Part shown: positions 35,971 to 48,244 of the stretch, piece by piece
Layout: each line of letters begins with the position of its first letter
How positions within the stretch are numbered: position 1 is the first letter of the stretch
Assembly (NCBI RefSeq): GCF_902686445.1
Contig: NC_062216.1
Location: 6,283,084-6,347,083 of the forward strand
Origin: Sciurus carolinensis
Lineage: Eukaryota; Chordata; Mammalia; Rodentia; Sciuridae
Direction of reading: 5' to 3'
Length of the DNA: 64,000 bases
Made by a program: the position numbers and the translations under genes
Notes under the pieces: model-generated
What the model was told of the DNA's origin: nothing
Seen by the model: only the letters and a program-made list of their open reading frames with translations
Database searches by the model: none

Positions 35971-37729
35971 CAGGACACTTCTTGGTGTGGGGAAGTGGGG
36001 CACCCTGAACTGGAAGGTTGAAGGTGGAGCTTCCACACAACCCCCACTAGACCCAGGTCTACATCCCCATGGCCTTAATTCTCATCACAGAGCTCAGAAT
36101 ACCACTTGAACCAGAAAGTGCCCTCAGCTTTTCTCCACTCTGCAGACCTGTGACCTAGCTGATAATGCTCCTGGCATTGCCCAATATTCCTGCAAAAATA
36201 TGGGACAGTCCCACTCCCATGTCCAGATGGGCTCCTGACTTGGGCAGGGAAGTTGGTGAATATACAGCAGGCATGACCACCAGGTCTTGAGTACACAAAT
36301 GAAAGCAATGCCAAGACAAAGACAGAATAATGAAGAAGAAAGAAAAAGAAAACTACATTGGGTTCTGATTTCTAGCCCAGAAAGTGGACACAAAGCTGGC
36401 CAGGCTTCCTGCATTCTCTATACCTGCTGGGGAATGCTGATTTCTCACCCATACTTATTCCTTCTCAGTATCTGAGGTTCTTTCTGGCTCAGGCTGTGAA
36501 ATTGCTAGACAGCACAGCCTGCTTTTCCTTCCACACTGGGACACACATGTCCCCAGTGTGGCCACAGTTCATTCCTTTCTCTAATTCTCTTTGTATTCTC
36601 AAAAGTGACATTCCAGCTCTTCTCCTGACCTATAACCCACGGTGAGACCTGCCAGCTCTTCCCATCTTCTTGCTACCTCATCAGGTCACTGCAGAACTGT
36701 GCTTTTCATTCAGCCTTGGAGGGCCGAAGGTGTGCCCTGGATTCCTCTACTTGGTCATTTTCAGAACTCCCTTGCCCTGAATTCTTGATATTTTCTTTAA
36801 AGTTTGACCTAGCCAGAACCCTACTATTTGCATCTCAATAACAGTAATGATGTTTTAATTACTACACTTTCTTATTGAAACCTTTCCAATGTGTTCATTT
36901 CTCATTGTATTTTCAAGTCCAGTATACTGCAGGGTCATGTTGCCTTTTGCCCATGGAACCCCACTGTGCCAAGTTCCCATAATTACAATTCATCCAGGCC
37001 ACAGGATGCTCCCAGGGATATTGATAAGTGAGTGAAGATCTAAGTTATCTTCCAAATTCCTCTTCAGTGGTGACCTTATCTCATTGGTCTTCAACTGGTT
37101 GTGGGGAAAGGCTTCTGAGTAGTGTGGACACTCCCATCAATCTGAGAGGGTGTGCCTGCAGCTGAAACCCTGATTAGGGTAAATGGTCTGAAGTCAGGTG
37201 TGTCCCTGGAATGCAGCCCTGATTGAATTTAATAACTGATTGACCCTATATAGAGGGAAATCAAGCAGAAGTGTTATTTTCCCTGAGATGAGGCATTGAA
37301 AAGTTCAGAGCTTGGGAAAAGAGCATGTCCCTGCTCATGTGAGGAACCCTGCTGGTGGGTTTCTCTGTCTCCTCCAAGTCTTATTACCTGCCAGTCCATG
37401 GGGTGACACCCTCATTGCCTCACAATAAAACAAATTCTGTATCCCTAGTTATTTAGACCATCAGAGGAGCATTTATGATTGCTCAATTTTATAGTTTCAG
37501 CAGTGACTTCTCGACTTTCTGTTTTGATTATTAGGGAATCATTTCCCTTTGTCTTGAATCTATATTTTTTAGAGCCTTCTTCCATGATTTTACATCTATG
37601 CTACTATTAAGAACCATTATCCAGTGATGATAAATTTAAATAATTCATAGCTAAAATTAAAATGAGTTAATTTGTACTTGGAATGATTCTCATTTACAAT
37701 GATGAGTTTGGAGGTTAGTAATTTTCAGG
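35971..37729. other. Unannotated DNA
   Basis: No gene recognised. The stretch 37060-37440 ends with 'cacaataaaacaaattctg', which could be a poly(A)-signal-bearing end of an old LTR, but no boundaries or target duplication were found. Confidence 0.35.
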
Positions 37730-37860
37730 CTTTCATAAGCAATGCACCAGACACTTCAGGAACTTACGAAGTCCCTGTCTCAAAATGAAAAGACAAAAAT
37801 GATTGGGGATGTGACCCAGTTATGTTCAATCCCCATAATGAAATGCAAAGTACAAAAACC
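37730..37860 (+). mobile_element. Degenerate B1-ID SINE
   Basis: Contains 'gtccctgtctcaaaatgaaa' and 'gattggggatgtgacccag', then 'gttcaatccccataatg'; the order fits the composite SINE with internal losses. Confidence 0.65.
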
Positions 37861-38715
37861 AAAAAAGCCATTCTGATTCAAGTGGTAGGTGTTTCTGTTA
37901 AGAATTACGGAATAATTGCACTCTTTATTCTACATTTTCCATTGGTTTCATTGTTATGGATGAAGTGGATATTGAAAATCTTGCAAACCTGGGTTTTGTG
38001 TTGTAATCAAATGTGAGATGATTGAGTTTTCCATTTTTATTAGTGATATAAGTTCATATTGATTTCTCACTCACTTTAAGTAGTTATTGTGTACTCTAGA
38101 TGTGGTCTCTGCTTTTAGGCCTGCATTGCATGAATATTAAAGGGAAGAGGGAAGAACCGTCAGGTTAAGTCCACTGTGGATCCCCAACATGGGTAAGAGG
38201 TCCCATCCCATTTCTAATGCTGAGGAATAGGAGGCCCATGTGTTATTATGCCAAATGCTCAGTCCTTTCTTCAGATGCCAATCCTATAATGAGGACATGG
38301 TTTTGAGAACAAGGTAAAAGAAAGTTTATTGCCTTGCTAGCAAAAGAGAAACACAGAGGACTCCTGTCCCAAAGGCTGTGGTTCTTTGCATCAACAAGAC
38401 AGGGACTTTTAAGGAGGTGACTCAAAGTCAACACTGCATGTGTTCTCAGTCTGCAGTTGTAATTTTCCTGTTAATCTGGGAGATAGTCATGCCTGAGACC
38501 TTTATTGTATGGTGGGTGGGTACTTAGGGTGAGAAAACTCTTCCTAGGATGGGGAAGAAAGGTAATGCCATTTTCCCTGATATTAGGAAGGTGGTTAGAT
38601 TAGGGAGAAGCAGGGAAAGAGGAAGAGAAAGAAAAATGTCCATTTTAAAAATAAGTTGCAGTGGCTGAGCAAAAAGGATTATATTCAAAGCATAATGTGG
38701 ACCACCATTACACTC
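37861..38715. other. Unannotated DNA
   Basis: No feature recognised. Confidence 0.4.
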
Positions 38716-38766
38716 TGTTTAAGGTATGAGGTTTCCTGCAAAAACTCATGTGTGAGACAACATAGG

Positions 38767-39139
38767 TGTAAGAAATTCCACAAAGACCACGCCTGACATG
38801 GGAAAAGGGAGTTTATTAAGCAAACAAAATGTCTCCCTGCAGGGTAAGAGAGGAAAAGAGAAAGGAAAGAGAAAGGGTGCATGCTAGAGAAAGTGGAAAG
38901 CGAGGAGGAGAAAGTAAGCAAGTGTGTAGGAGAGAAAAGCAAGAGAAAAGATGGCGGGGGTAGCTACTGTAAAGCAGTTGAATTCTGCTGAGCTAACAGG
39001 GGACCAATAATGGAGAAGGATACTTGCAAGTTGACTGATGAACCAATAGCTAGCTAGGAGGTTCACAGATGGACAGTAGTGGGGAGGTGGGGAAATGGCT
39101 GCAACAGAAAGGGCAGGTGGAGCAGCGTTGTACATTACA
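38767..39139 (-). repeat. ERV 3' LTR (373 bp)
   Basis: Minus-strand ends are TGTAATGTACAA and TTTCTTACA. The poly(A) signal AATAAA is at 38812-38817. A YY1-type motif (CGCCATCTTTT on minus) lies at about 38945-38955, and two CCAAT motifs lie at 39003 and 39043 on the plus strand. Relative to the 5' LTR it has about 22 extra bases near 38965-38995. Confidence 0.92.
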
Positions 39140-39160
39140 TTCCCCCATTTCTGTTTTTAT
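39140..39160 (-). promoter_or_regulatory. ERV polypurine tract
   Basis: Minus strand AACAGAAATGGGGGAA directly before the TG of the 3' LTR, where plus-strand DNA synthesis starts. Confidence 0.85.
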
Positions 39161-41475
39161 AAGAAAATCTTCTGTTCTCCAGTTTTTTCTGAAGCCTTCT
39201 ATCTCCTTCATGCCTAAGTGACTGGGGCTGGTTTTCCAGGTGAGATTAATAAGTCCATTCTCCCAGGGGCAGTCATCATCTTTCAGACTTCCAGAGGCAG
39301 ATGGTTGTCATGGACTTCATTTCCTTGATTTAACTGATCCCCAAATTCTACACTAACTGTGTGTACCCAATTGTGGCTTAACTCCTTTTCTGCTGTAGGG
39401 AAAGGGAGTGATTACCATTCTGGCTTCTTCTAGCTGGAAGTCGGCAGCGTGGGGCAAGCAGTTTGGAGTTCCCTTTTTAGAAATCAGGTTAATCGAGGGG
39501 TCCATGGTAGTAGTCTGTTTGGGGAAGAGCAGGTTGTAAAGGCATCTGGGGATGGGTGCCTCTATGAGAGAAGAACAAAAAGACATGAGTACTGGAATGA
39601 GATTAATACAATATAAATGTTGCAGAATCTGGAACATGCCAATGAATATCATGAAGATGACAGAAGTCAATAATTCCTCACCAGGGAGTGGAAGAACTGA
39701 GAAGTTGTTCCCATAACACAGCCTAGCAAAGTCTGGAGAGGACAAAACCTTTATTTGGGAACTTTAACATTGTCCAGGTTATCAGGAATGTAACCTATAT
39801 TTAGTAGAGATCTCTATACTTAGCTTTTAGTTGTTATTCTAGTGGGCTAACACAAGTGTACATCTTAAGTTACACTTAACCATTATTTCTTCTAATGCCC
39901 AAGAATGGCTATATTTTGGTTTTTACTGTTTTGCTAGGTGTTTAAGATCAAATTGGTCAAAGTGACCTCTTCCTGTCTGTTAAAGAGTCAGCTGAGTTCC
40001 CACAAGGGTCACTCATAAAGAATTTAAGAGCAGCTTCTTAGCTCCATTAGTGCCATTGTTTGGGCAGTGTCTCCTTGATGAAGTGGCTTCCCTTGGAAGC
40101 ATTAAGGGGTGTCTCCCTTTTTCCATGACCCTCCTCCGCAGCAGGTGCACTGAGTGGCTTTTCATTCTCTAGTGGCCTCATCAATATCCTTGATCAGGAG
40201 GTTCTCTGACCCACCCAGAGTTGCAAATCTCCTTAGAGAAGTCCTCTAGTTTCCTGGGTTCAGGCTGACTTTGAGGGCAAGACCCAAATATGGACTTGAC
40301 TTGACCTCTCTATTTAATCTCAATCTCTAAGTTTGATCTTCATCATCCAGCAAGCCAGTCTCACCAGTCATAAAGTAAGAGTACTGGGCTTTAACTTCAA
40401 TGTCTATAATTTTACAGTTATTTACCCCCTTGTATCTAATTGGGGTCTACGTTATCTGTCCTTCAGGTGATGGCTTTTCAGGTTAATCTACGGTGTACTT
40501 CTGCAAAATATCAGGCAACAGTTAGAGTTTATAAGGAAATACAAAATGGAATCACCAACAGTAAAACATTCAGTTTGTGCAATAGCTATCTTGAATTTTG
40601 GCTGAGTTATTCATTATATCCCCTGTTTGAGATCACAGTAATCTTTACAACAAACATCAAATTTTTGAACACAACTTTAAATGAGTTAAAGTCTGGCTCA
40701 CTTTGGAGCCATTCTAATGTGCAGCAGGGTTGTGAGGCAGAGATTTACCTCAGGTAAGGCAAGGCTTTTAGCTCTGTTCTCTCATGGAAATGCATATCTA
40801 AAGAGTTATGTCAGAAATCTTTATATATGTGCAACGTTAGGTTCCAAAGTTCCTGTAAGGTGGGCAGGAACCAGAGAATGGAGCTGGTGAAACATTGGTT
40901 ATCTAGCAAAAGAATTCCTTCCTGCCCAAGAGCTGTGTGCCTGAGATCACTGTACTGCCACAGCAGTTAGTCATTTTGTGCCCCTGCACAGGAGCACTCC
41001 CAGGCACCAGGCATGCCACAATTGTCCCATTTTTGCTACTGCACATTACACTCTTTCTTAAATGTCATTTTAAGAAGTTTACATATATTGACTCCTGAGT
41101 CTATATGAGCATTAGTTGACACAATTTAACATTATATCTAAAACATGAATTAAATAAATTCTGAGAGAGTTTTTAAGTTTCCTTTTGTGTGGCAAAGTGG
41201 TACAATGCTTTCATGCTTAACCTTTAAACATATCAGGCTCTCAATAACTTTTAGAAATACATTTAACAAAGTTTACATATACCCAATTGATGACAGGTCC
41301 TATATAGAACATTAAGCAATAGGTTTACCATTACAGAAAAGTTTAATTTGAAGAATAGCAGCTTGATAAATTTCTGTTTTAAAGACTTGTATACCTGGAA
41401 AATACGAATACATTTAATAAAGAAAGAATAATGTTTTTAAGTATGTTACCCAAAGGAATAACTGTAAATTAATCA

Positions 41476-42053
41476 GATGTCTCTAACAAACATGTTTGAG
41501 TAATTTCATACATGTCAACTCTAATTCACTCATCTTATTGTAAAACAACCAAGATATCAGACAAGTGTAAAAAAAAAAAATGAGATATCAGACAAGTGTA
41601 CCAACAGTATTTGCTGTCTCTTTCCTGTGGAAGAAAAGTCCTAGAAAAATTGATGTTAGACATTTTATAAGCATAAACATTTAATGAGTTTGACCACCTA
41701 GAGACTTGTGAGTTAATTTTAAAGACATTTTGCTTCTATTAGTTTACCCAATTTAAATTGAAACTTTTAAATCATGTGAATTAAAAGTATTTGGATCCAT
41801 TTTTTAAATTTTAATTTTTATGCACATTTATATTTAACACAAAAGTAAAGGCCTTGTAATGTTTATCTCCATTGCAGTGTAACAGATGTTCAAAAATAAC
41901 TCTAGAGTTGGATAAAAAGAACTGATCAAAAATCATTAACCTAGGTATGTAGGATCAAAATTGTGAGCTCAAAAATAGAGATGTCTCTAACAAACATGTT
42001 TGAGTAATTCCATACATGTCAACTCTAATTCACTCATCCTATTGTAAAACAAG
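41476..42053. repeat. Spaced direct repeat inside the ERV (about 504 bp apart)
   Basis: 41476-41549 and 41980-42053 are almost identical, both beginning 'gatgtctctaacaaacatgt' and ending in 'attgtaaaacaa'. The AT-rich DNA between them carries no open frame. A smaller duplication, 'gatatcagacaagtgta', lies at 41553 and 41583. Confidence 0.9.
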
Positions 42054-42164
42054 AGTCCTAGAAGAAAAATGATAATGGCCATTAATTATAGCAAGAGAAA
42101 TTGAGAAAGAGAGAAGTGGTGAAAGGGAGAGAAAAACTATTCTTAGTTGCAGCCCAGGAGAAAT

Positions 42165-42527
42165 TTAAAATGGACACTTTTTTTCCTTCGGTTTGATACT
42201 GGTATCCCACTGAGCATTCTGCTTCCTCCATTTACATTTCAATGTAAGGCTTGACTCAGATCTGAAAGGGGCTAACAGGTAATACTCCTTACTGGGACAT
42301 GCCACTGATGGCTGGTTACTCCCTCCACACCAGCCTATGAAGGACCTCCTGGCAGGGGGACTAGGTGGGCTGGGCTGGGGAATGGAAGTAGTAACAGAAC
42401 AGGGTAAAGGAGATGGAGAAGTAGGGGAAGACAGAGAAACAGGGGCCAGAGGCGCTTGTACCTGCAGGCTCAAAGAAAGAAGAGACTTGAAGATAAGGAA
42501 TCCCTTTCCATCTGCCCACTTGTTCAT
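42165..42527 (-). pseudogene. Gag-like remnant of the ERV
   Basis: A 120-codon minus-strand frame about 730 bases downstream of the primer-binding site. Its middle is rich in proline and serine, as in the region between matrix and capsid of gammaretrovirus-like gag. A degenerate zinc-knuckle-like cysteine/histidine stretch may lie near 40140-40165. No continuous gag connects them and the capsid region is not recognisable. Identity rests on position and composition only. Confidence 0.45.
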
Positions 42528-42582
42528 GGAAGCTGTGTGCGATTACACAAAGGAATTTTGATGTTTTAAGCCAGGGGTCAGG

Positions 42583-42830
42583 TGAAGGGTTCCCAGGGTT
42601 GAATCTGCCAGATTGGAGGACCCAGGTCCCATGGTGGAGACTGATACAGCCAAGTCTGTGGCCAGGGCACACATGGCTATTTTGGATTGATTATATAAAG
42701 GGTATTATTGTGGCCAAATATAAACTGGGAGTTGGGTGAGGGGTTGAATCTGCAGGAATGGAGGACCTAGATCCCATGGTGGAGGCTGATACAGCCGAGT
42801 CTGTGCCCTGGTGTCCCGAAGCCACAGAGT
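42583..42830 (-). repeat. Tandem duplication in the ERV leader
   Basis: Two diverged copies with a period near 144 bp; each has 'ttgaatctgc' (42599, 42743) and 'atcccatggtgga' or 'gtcccatggtgga'. Confidence 0.85.
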
Positions 42831-43256
42831 AGTTGACTGGAGATGAGAACGCAGCATATAGATGGTGTCATCATGCAAATATCAATGTGGGGCCAGGCAA
42901 AAGTCAAGAAGAGTTGAGGACCTGATATACGGTTTTTCGATTGAGAGCGCTAGTGCAAGATGAGCCTCAAACCTGAGAGAGACTCTCCACCATAAAATCA
43001 GGAATCCACCGGGCAGATAAGACCAACTATAGGGGCCACCCATAACTATAAATTTGTGGCTGGTGGTACCCCTCAGCAGCCTCAAGAGTCCCGGATAAAT
43101 CAGCCTAGGGGAACCCGCCTAGAGAAATCACCAATCTGAAGTGCAGTGATGGATGCAGAGAAGAGCGTCCAGGCAGAATGGAAGGTGAGGCTGTCTCCTG
43201 GGGACACTGGGGCTCAGATGGGGTTCCACTAGCTTAAGAGACAGTGGAAGATCCCA

Positions 43257-43274
43257 TCCTGAGTCGCGGCACCA
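43257..43274 (-). promoter_or_regulatory. ERV primer-binding site, tRNA-His-like
   Basis: Minus strand TGGTGCCGCGACTCAGGA, two bases after the 5' LTR. The first 14 bases match the usual tRNA-His site at all but one position; tRNA-Phe shares only the first eight. Confidence 0.8.
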
Positions 43275-43276
43275 AA

Positions 43277-43634
43277 TGTAAGGAATCCCATGAAAACCAC
43301 TCCCAACACAGGAAATCACATAAGGGAGTTTATTGAGCAAACAAAGTGTCTCCCTGCAGGGTAAGAGAGAAAATGAGAGGAAAACAGAAAGGAAAGAGAA
43401 AGTGTACATGCTAGAGAGAGTGGAAAGCGAGGAGGAGAAAGTAAGCAAGTGTGTAGAAGAGAAAAGCAAGAGAAAAGATGGCAGGATAGCTACCATAACC
43501 AATGATGGAGAAGGATACTTGCAAGCTGACTGATGAACCAACAGCTAGTTAGGATGTTTACAGACTGACAGTAGTTGTGAGGCAGGGAAATGGCTGCAAT
43601 GGAAAGGGCAGGGGGTGCAGCTTTGTACATTACA
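43277..43634 (-). repeat. ERV 5' LTR (358 bp)
   Basis: Same ends and motif order as 38767-39139, with AATAAA at 43329-43334. It lacks a block of about 22 bp after the YY1-type motif (near 43485-43497) and differs by scattered substitutions, consistent with an old insertion. Confidence 0.92.
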
Positions 43635-43849
43635 ATAGGAAAATTGAGAGGTGAGAGTTTGGATTATGAAGCTTCAATTTAAGTAGTGCATCAATCCCTT
43701 GGTAGGGATTAACTGGGTGGTGACTTTTGGCAGGTAGGGTGTGACTGTGGTCAGTGGCCCCTGAGGGCATGCCTTGGGGTCTATGTTTAAACCCTGTTGA
43801 TTGAAGATCTCCTTTCTTCCTTGCCATTGTGACCTACACTGCTTTGTTT

Positions 43850-45264
43850 CTCCACACCTGGGATTGGTGCATTATATTTGTCTGTTGAGTGGGATCTATT
43901 GCTATCTATTTGCACATGCACACAACACAACAGCATGATTGGCCTCCCACCCATTGGTTGGTTTCCTCTACTAATCTCCCTTTGATTTTTAGAAGATCCA
44001 CTCCCATGTTTTTTTTTTTTTCCTTTTTCCTTTCCCACTTCCCCACACGAGAGAAAACTAGAACATTTTATTTTCTGATTTTGACAAAATTCACTTAACC
44101 TGATGGTCTCCAGTTTGTTCCATTTTCTCTCAATCACATGATTTCATTTTACTTTCTGGATGAAAAAAACTCCAATGAGTATATGTACCCCATTTTCTTT
44201 GTCCATCCTTCTCTTGATGGAAACTATGGCCTGCTCCATATTTCAGCAATTGTGAACTATGCTGCTGTAAACAAGGTCATGCAGGTGTCACTACAATAAG
44301 CTGATTTAATTCTTCAGGATAAATACACTTTTAGTGTAGCTGTGTTTTCTACACTTTTAGGTATGACTGGGTCCTATGATTGTTCCATGTCTGGTCTTTT
44401 GAGGAGCCTCCCTACTGATTTCATAGCACTAGTACTAATTTACAATTCCACCAACAGTGCAACAGTGTTCTTTTTCTCCACATCCTCTCCAGCTTTTAGT
44501 ATTATTTCTATGATTGATGACCACCATTCTGACTGGAGTGAAATGAAATCCCAGTGTGGTTTTGATATTTATTTCCATGAGAACTCCTGATATTGAAGGT
44601 TCTTCATGCATTTGTTGGCCATTTCTATTTCTTCTTTTCAGAGGTTCTGTTTAGTTCATTCACCCTTTTAAAAATTGGGTAGTTCAATTTTTTTTTTAAT
44701 GCAAAATGTTTTGAGCTCTTTATATATTGCAATTATTAATCCTCTGTCACAAGAATCCCTAACAAGGAATTTTCTCCCATTCTGTGTTCTCTCTCTTCAC
44801 ATTCTGAATTGATTTTTTTGAAGTAAAAGTTTTGTAGTTTGATTCTGTCCCATTTATTAATTCTTGGCTTTATTTTCTGTGCTTTAGAGGTTCTCTTGAG
44901 ACAGTCATTGCCTCTGCCTAGAAGCTGGTGTACTGACTCTTAATTTTCCTCCTAGAAATTGAATAGTGTCTCTCTCATGTAATTCCAAGTCTTTGATCCA
45001 TATAGTGTTGATTTTTGTGCAGGATGAGAGACAAACATCGAGTTTCATTCCTCTGTATATGGATAATGAGTTGTGCCAGCACCATTTCTGAAAGAGGCTG
45101 TGTTTTTCCCAGTGTATGTTTCTGGCATCTTTCTCCAGGATCATATGACTGTAGATGGGTCGCTTTTCACCATGTCTTCCCTTCTGTCCCATTGCCCTCT
45201 GTGTGTGTATTCATACCACTACCATGCAGTTTTGTTAATATTAAACTCCTTTCCTTTGCCCTAC
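43850..45264 (-). mobile_element. 5'-truncated older L1, antisense
   Basis: The minus strand reads as the 3' part of an L1: ORF2 C-terminal region open at 44905-45192 (contains LFQKWCWHN and TKINTIWIKDLE), the rest of ORF2 broken at 44100-44900, and 3' UTR toward 43850, with a poly-T tract at 44009-44021. The left boundary is uncertain. It splits the MaLR LTR a second time. Confidence 0.82.
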
Positions 45265-45409
45265 TGTTCCTCCATGATGTTCTGCCTGACTCTGGACCCA
45301 GGGCTGTGGAGTCAGTTGTCTGTGGACTGAGCCCCCTGAAACTGTTCCTCCTCTATATTGTTCTTGTCATCTCTTTTGGTCAGAGTGATGAAGAAGGTGA
45401 CTAAAATCA

Positions 45410-45959
45410 TACTGAATGGCTTCATTTTTTATGCTAGAGTTCTGATCTGTAAGGAAAAGAACAGTGGAGTGCTCACAGAGGTCAGTTGTTTTTGTCAACA
45501 CCATCTTGTCAGATCATAGTTTTGAGTGTGGAATGAAGGTTCCTAACACTGCAACCGGGAACCAAAATCCATGTTCAAACACCCCGGGGAGGACTTGGAA
45601 ATAACAAACCTGTCACTTAATGGTGAGGAATACCCTCAAATACTAAGGTGACAGTGAGGACACAGAATGTCTCCTCCCTAGTGGCTTTAAGGGATCTAGA
45701 GGAAGAAGACAAGCTGTGCCAACACGTTTACTGACCTCACAGGGATGGGTTGCTACTCCTGTAATGGCAGGTGGCTCAGAATAATTTTGCCTTCATGAAT
45801 GACTATTTCAGAAACAGGAAAGCAATTGATAGTTTCCTGAAAACTCATGTGCTGCTGAGTTTTTCTATTTTGAATTTGAGTGTATTTGGACATTTGGCTT
45901 AAAAAGAGGAAAATTCAATTAAGGAAATGGGGTGGACCCTACTGCAAAATGATCTTACA
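45410..45959. other. Unannotated DNA
   Basis: No feature recognised. Confidence 0.4.
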
Positions 45960-46170
45960 ACTGAAAGGTTCAGGGAAGAGTTGTGACCAGGGAAGATCTT
46001 GTAAAGACAAAGAGAGACCAGCATGTACAAGGCAAGTGCACGGGTCTCAGAAGAAACAGACCCTCCAGACCCATTGATCTCAGATTGCTGACCTCCAGAA
46101 TCATGAGAAAATCAGCTTACATTTAAAGCCACCAGGTCTCTGTCTTGTTGTTTCTGGCTAGGTAGAAACC
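45960..46170 (+). mobile_element. Old MLT1-like LTR fragment
   Basis: Contains 'gctgacctccagaatcatga', 'tttaaagccaccaggtctct' and 'cttgttgtttctggctagg', in the order found near the 3' end of MLT1-type MaLR LTRs. Both ends are uncertain. Confidence 0.5.
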
Positions 46171-47826
46171 AAGTCTGCATGTGGGGTAAGAAAGGGATAC
46201 CTATAATTAAAAATGTAACAGACTTTTGTTACTCTGGACTCTATAGGACAATTCACAGGTGAGATGCAAGGTTTTTCATTTATGTATATACGTGTATATA
46301 GGAGGTATGATTTCACCATTCTTAATTGTCATTGTGTTCACATTCTTTTAAATTTTGATCCTGGACTATGAATGGATCACTGTGCCTGTATCTCTTAGAT
46401 TGAAGTAAATTCTCCTTGTGCTTAGAGTAGGTTTTTGACTCTTAGGAATATATGGGACTTCAGAGAGAGGGCTCAGGATATTTTGTAAAAGTGTTGAGTG
46501 TCATGATTTCCTTCTTCATTGATGTCTTTTTTTTAGAAAATTGTTTGGACTTTGTGTGAGTTTATAAAGAGAGGAAGAGTGCATGAAGCAAAATCAGTGG
46601 CCATGCATCCACTGGTGAGAACAGAATGGCTTTTTCTTTTGAAATTTCAGCCCTACTGAGAGAAATGCCAATTCTTCAGTGCCAGCAGGTGTTAGTCCTG
46701 TAGCCCCAACTCTGGAGTGATCTTCATGGGTCAGGAAGTCATCATCAGGCAGCTAATCTACTTCCTGTCATGACGCTACTGTACTATGGTACCATTCCTG
46801 GCCATGTACTTCCAGAAGGCATGGGAGATACTGTATCTGACATTCTGCCTCTGACTTGGTCTGAAATCATTGCTGGTTAATGATGCTATTCATTTCAAGG
46901 TGTTTGGATTGTGGTGAATGCAGACCAGAGGAACCAGTGAGGAGTGGAACATTGCAGCCCAACATGGAGGCAGATATTCCAGCAGGTGAATTCAGTTGAC
47001 CCAGTGGCACAGGCATTGGAGTGAGAATGAGGAAAAGGAAGAGGGTAGGCTTAGAAGGCATGAGAAGTAACTTCTTTTTTCTAATTTAAACTTGGAGTTC
47101 AATGGAATACATTTCAAACTTTTGAGAAGGTCCCAAAAGACACCTAAAACAATCATGATCATTCCTCTTCCTAGTGTTGGTACAACTGACTAATAACTCA
47201 TTCCAAATTGTATACAGGAAGTCATGTTAACTTAATTACAGTTGTGCCATTAAAAGTATGCTAATAAATAACATAGCAGATAGAGCTAAATATTTGAAAC
47301 CAAAATTTTAGACAACCAGTCAGGAAACAGAGAAACAAGATCAAGGTGTCAGAGACATAGTGAAAAGTAGTGTTTGGACCTCCAGAGAGAATTGAGAATG
47401 GGAGTTGTACCATAGGAATGGTCATGCTGGGTCTGTGCTTCAGAATACAAGTCTCAGAGTCTTTGCCTTGAACTGCTGAAATGTCTGTCCTTAACCTTAT
47501 AATGACCTCCTCAGTCACATCATGAGAATAGTGACTGTGCCTAATGACACCAAAATACATGTGGGTTGTTCAGTTCTCAAAAGTTCTGGGGATTGGTCCA
47601 TGAATGTCAGCATTGTTCTGGTTATAGGCTTATAGTTTATACGTGTTTGAAGATAGAAAGAAATTCACTTACCTTTTAACGTCTCATGTTACTAATCCTT
47701 TCAGTTGGGAATCTAAGATACATCTTTGTGAAAATCTTACACAGAATCATTGTTTAAGACTGATAAATTGTCATTAAGCTTTGCCTGGTGACAATTTTGT
47801 AAAGTTGTTTGAATAAGTGAGGATTT
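46171..47826. other. Unannotated DNA
   Basis: 1.65 kb with no recognised gene or repeat and no open frame above 100 codons. Confidence 0.4.
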
Positions 47827-47836
47827 AAATTTTACT
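47827..47836 (+). repeat. L1 target-site duplication, left copy
   Basis: AAATTTTACT, exact match to 54371-54380. Confidence 0.65.
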
Positions 47837-48244
47837 GAAGTTTGCTCCATACTCCAGTTTCAAGCAGAGGATATCTGTTTCTTGGTAAGGCAAATTTTGC
47901 TGCTTATTGCACCCCTGCTGTTTACCCTATTTGTCTGCCATGATCACGTGCAATTTGTCAGTATATTGACACATTTTTTGAGTGCAGATTGCTCACTGTC
48001 AGGCACTTATCATCTGCCATTTGCCTGCCTCTCACCTGTCCATTGCCTGCATTACACCTATTCATCACCCAAGGCACAGGGTTCACCTCCCGATCATCCA
48101 AAAGAGTCACAAACTGATAATGGACAGCCAGTGGAGAACCAGCTGCCTGCTGTTGCTGGGAAGTTCACTGTTACAGTACCTGCAGGTTTGATTACACGTG
48201 GCTGCTGCCATTTTGAGACAAGAGCCAGGCCCCTTAGGACCCCT

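Larger units (their letters stand above)
38767..43634 (-). mobile_element. Two-LTR ERV, non-autonomous, tRNA-His-type PBS
   Basis: Two LTRs in the same orientation bracket about 4.1 kb. The 5-bp target duplication ATAGG is exact (38762-38766 and 43635-43639). On the minus strand a primer-binding site (43257-43274) follows the 5' LTR and a purine tract precedes the 3' LTR (39140-39160). The internal part is too short for gag-pol-env and has no RT motif that I can see; a proline-rich gag-like frame lies at 42165-42527 and a 130-codon unidentified frame at 39353-39745. It is therefore best read as a defective, probably non-autonomous class I-like element. An internal relic of the same family lies at 16590-17110. 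Confidence 0.9.
38716..45409 (+). mobile_element. MaLR LTR split by an ERV and an L1
   Basis: Three pieces join into one plus-strand MaLR LTR: 38716-38766 (start, with 'aactcatgtgtgagacaaca'), 43635-43850 (middle, with 'agggattaactgggtggtga' and 'gagggcatgccttggggtc') and about 45265-45409 (end, with 'tgatgttctgcctgactctg' and 'gttcttgtcatctcttttgg'). The first break is filled by the ERV at 38767-43634, the second by an antisense L1. The excised LTR would be about 410 bp, a normal size for the family. Confidence 0.87.

Noticed and set aside
39353..39745. Envelope gene of the ERV
   Set aside because: The position just before the purine tract is right, but I see no firm envelope landmark, so it is left as an unidentified frame.
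43128..43541. 137-codon frame (minus) as a protein gene
   Set aside because: Lies inside the ERV 5' LTR and leader and has a counterpart in the other LTR; it is LTR sequence that happens to be open.
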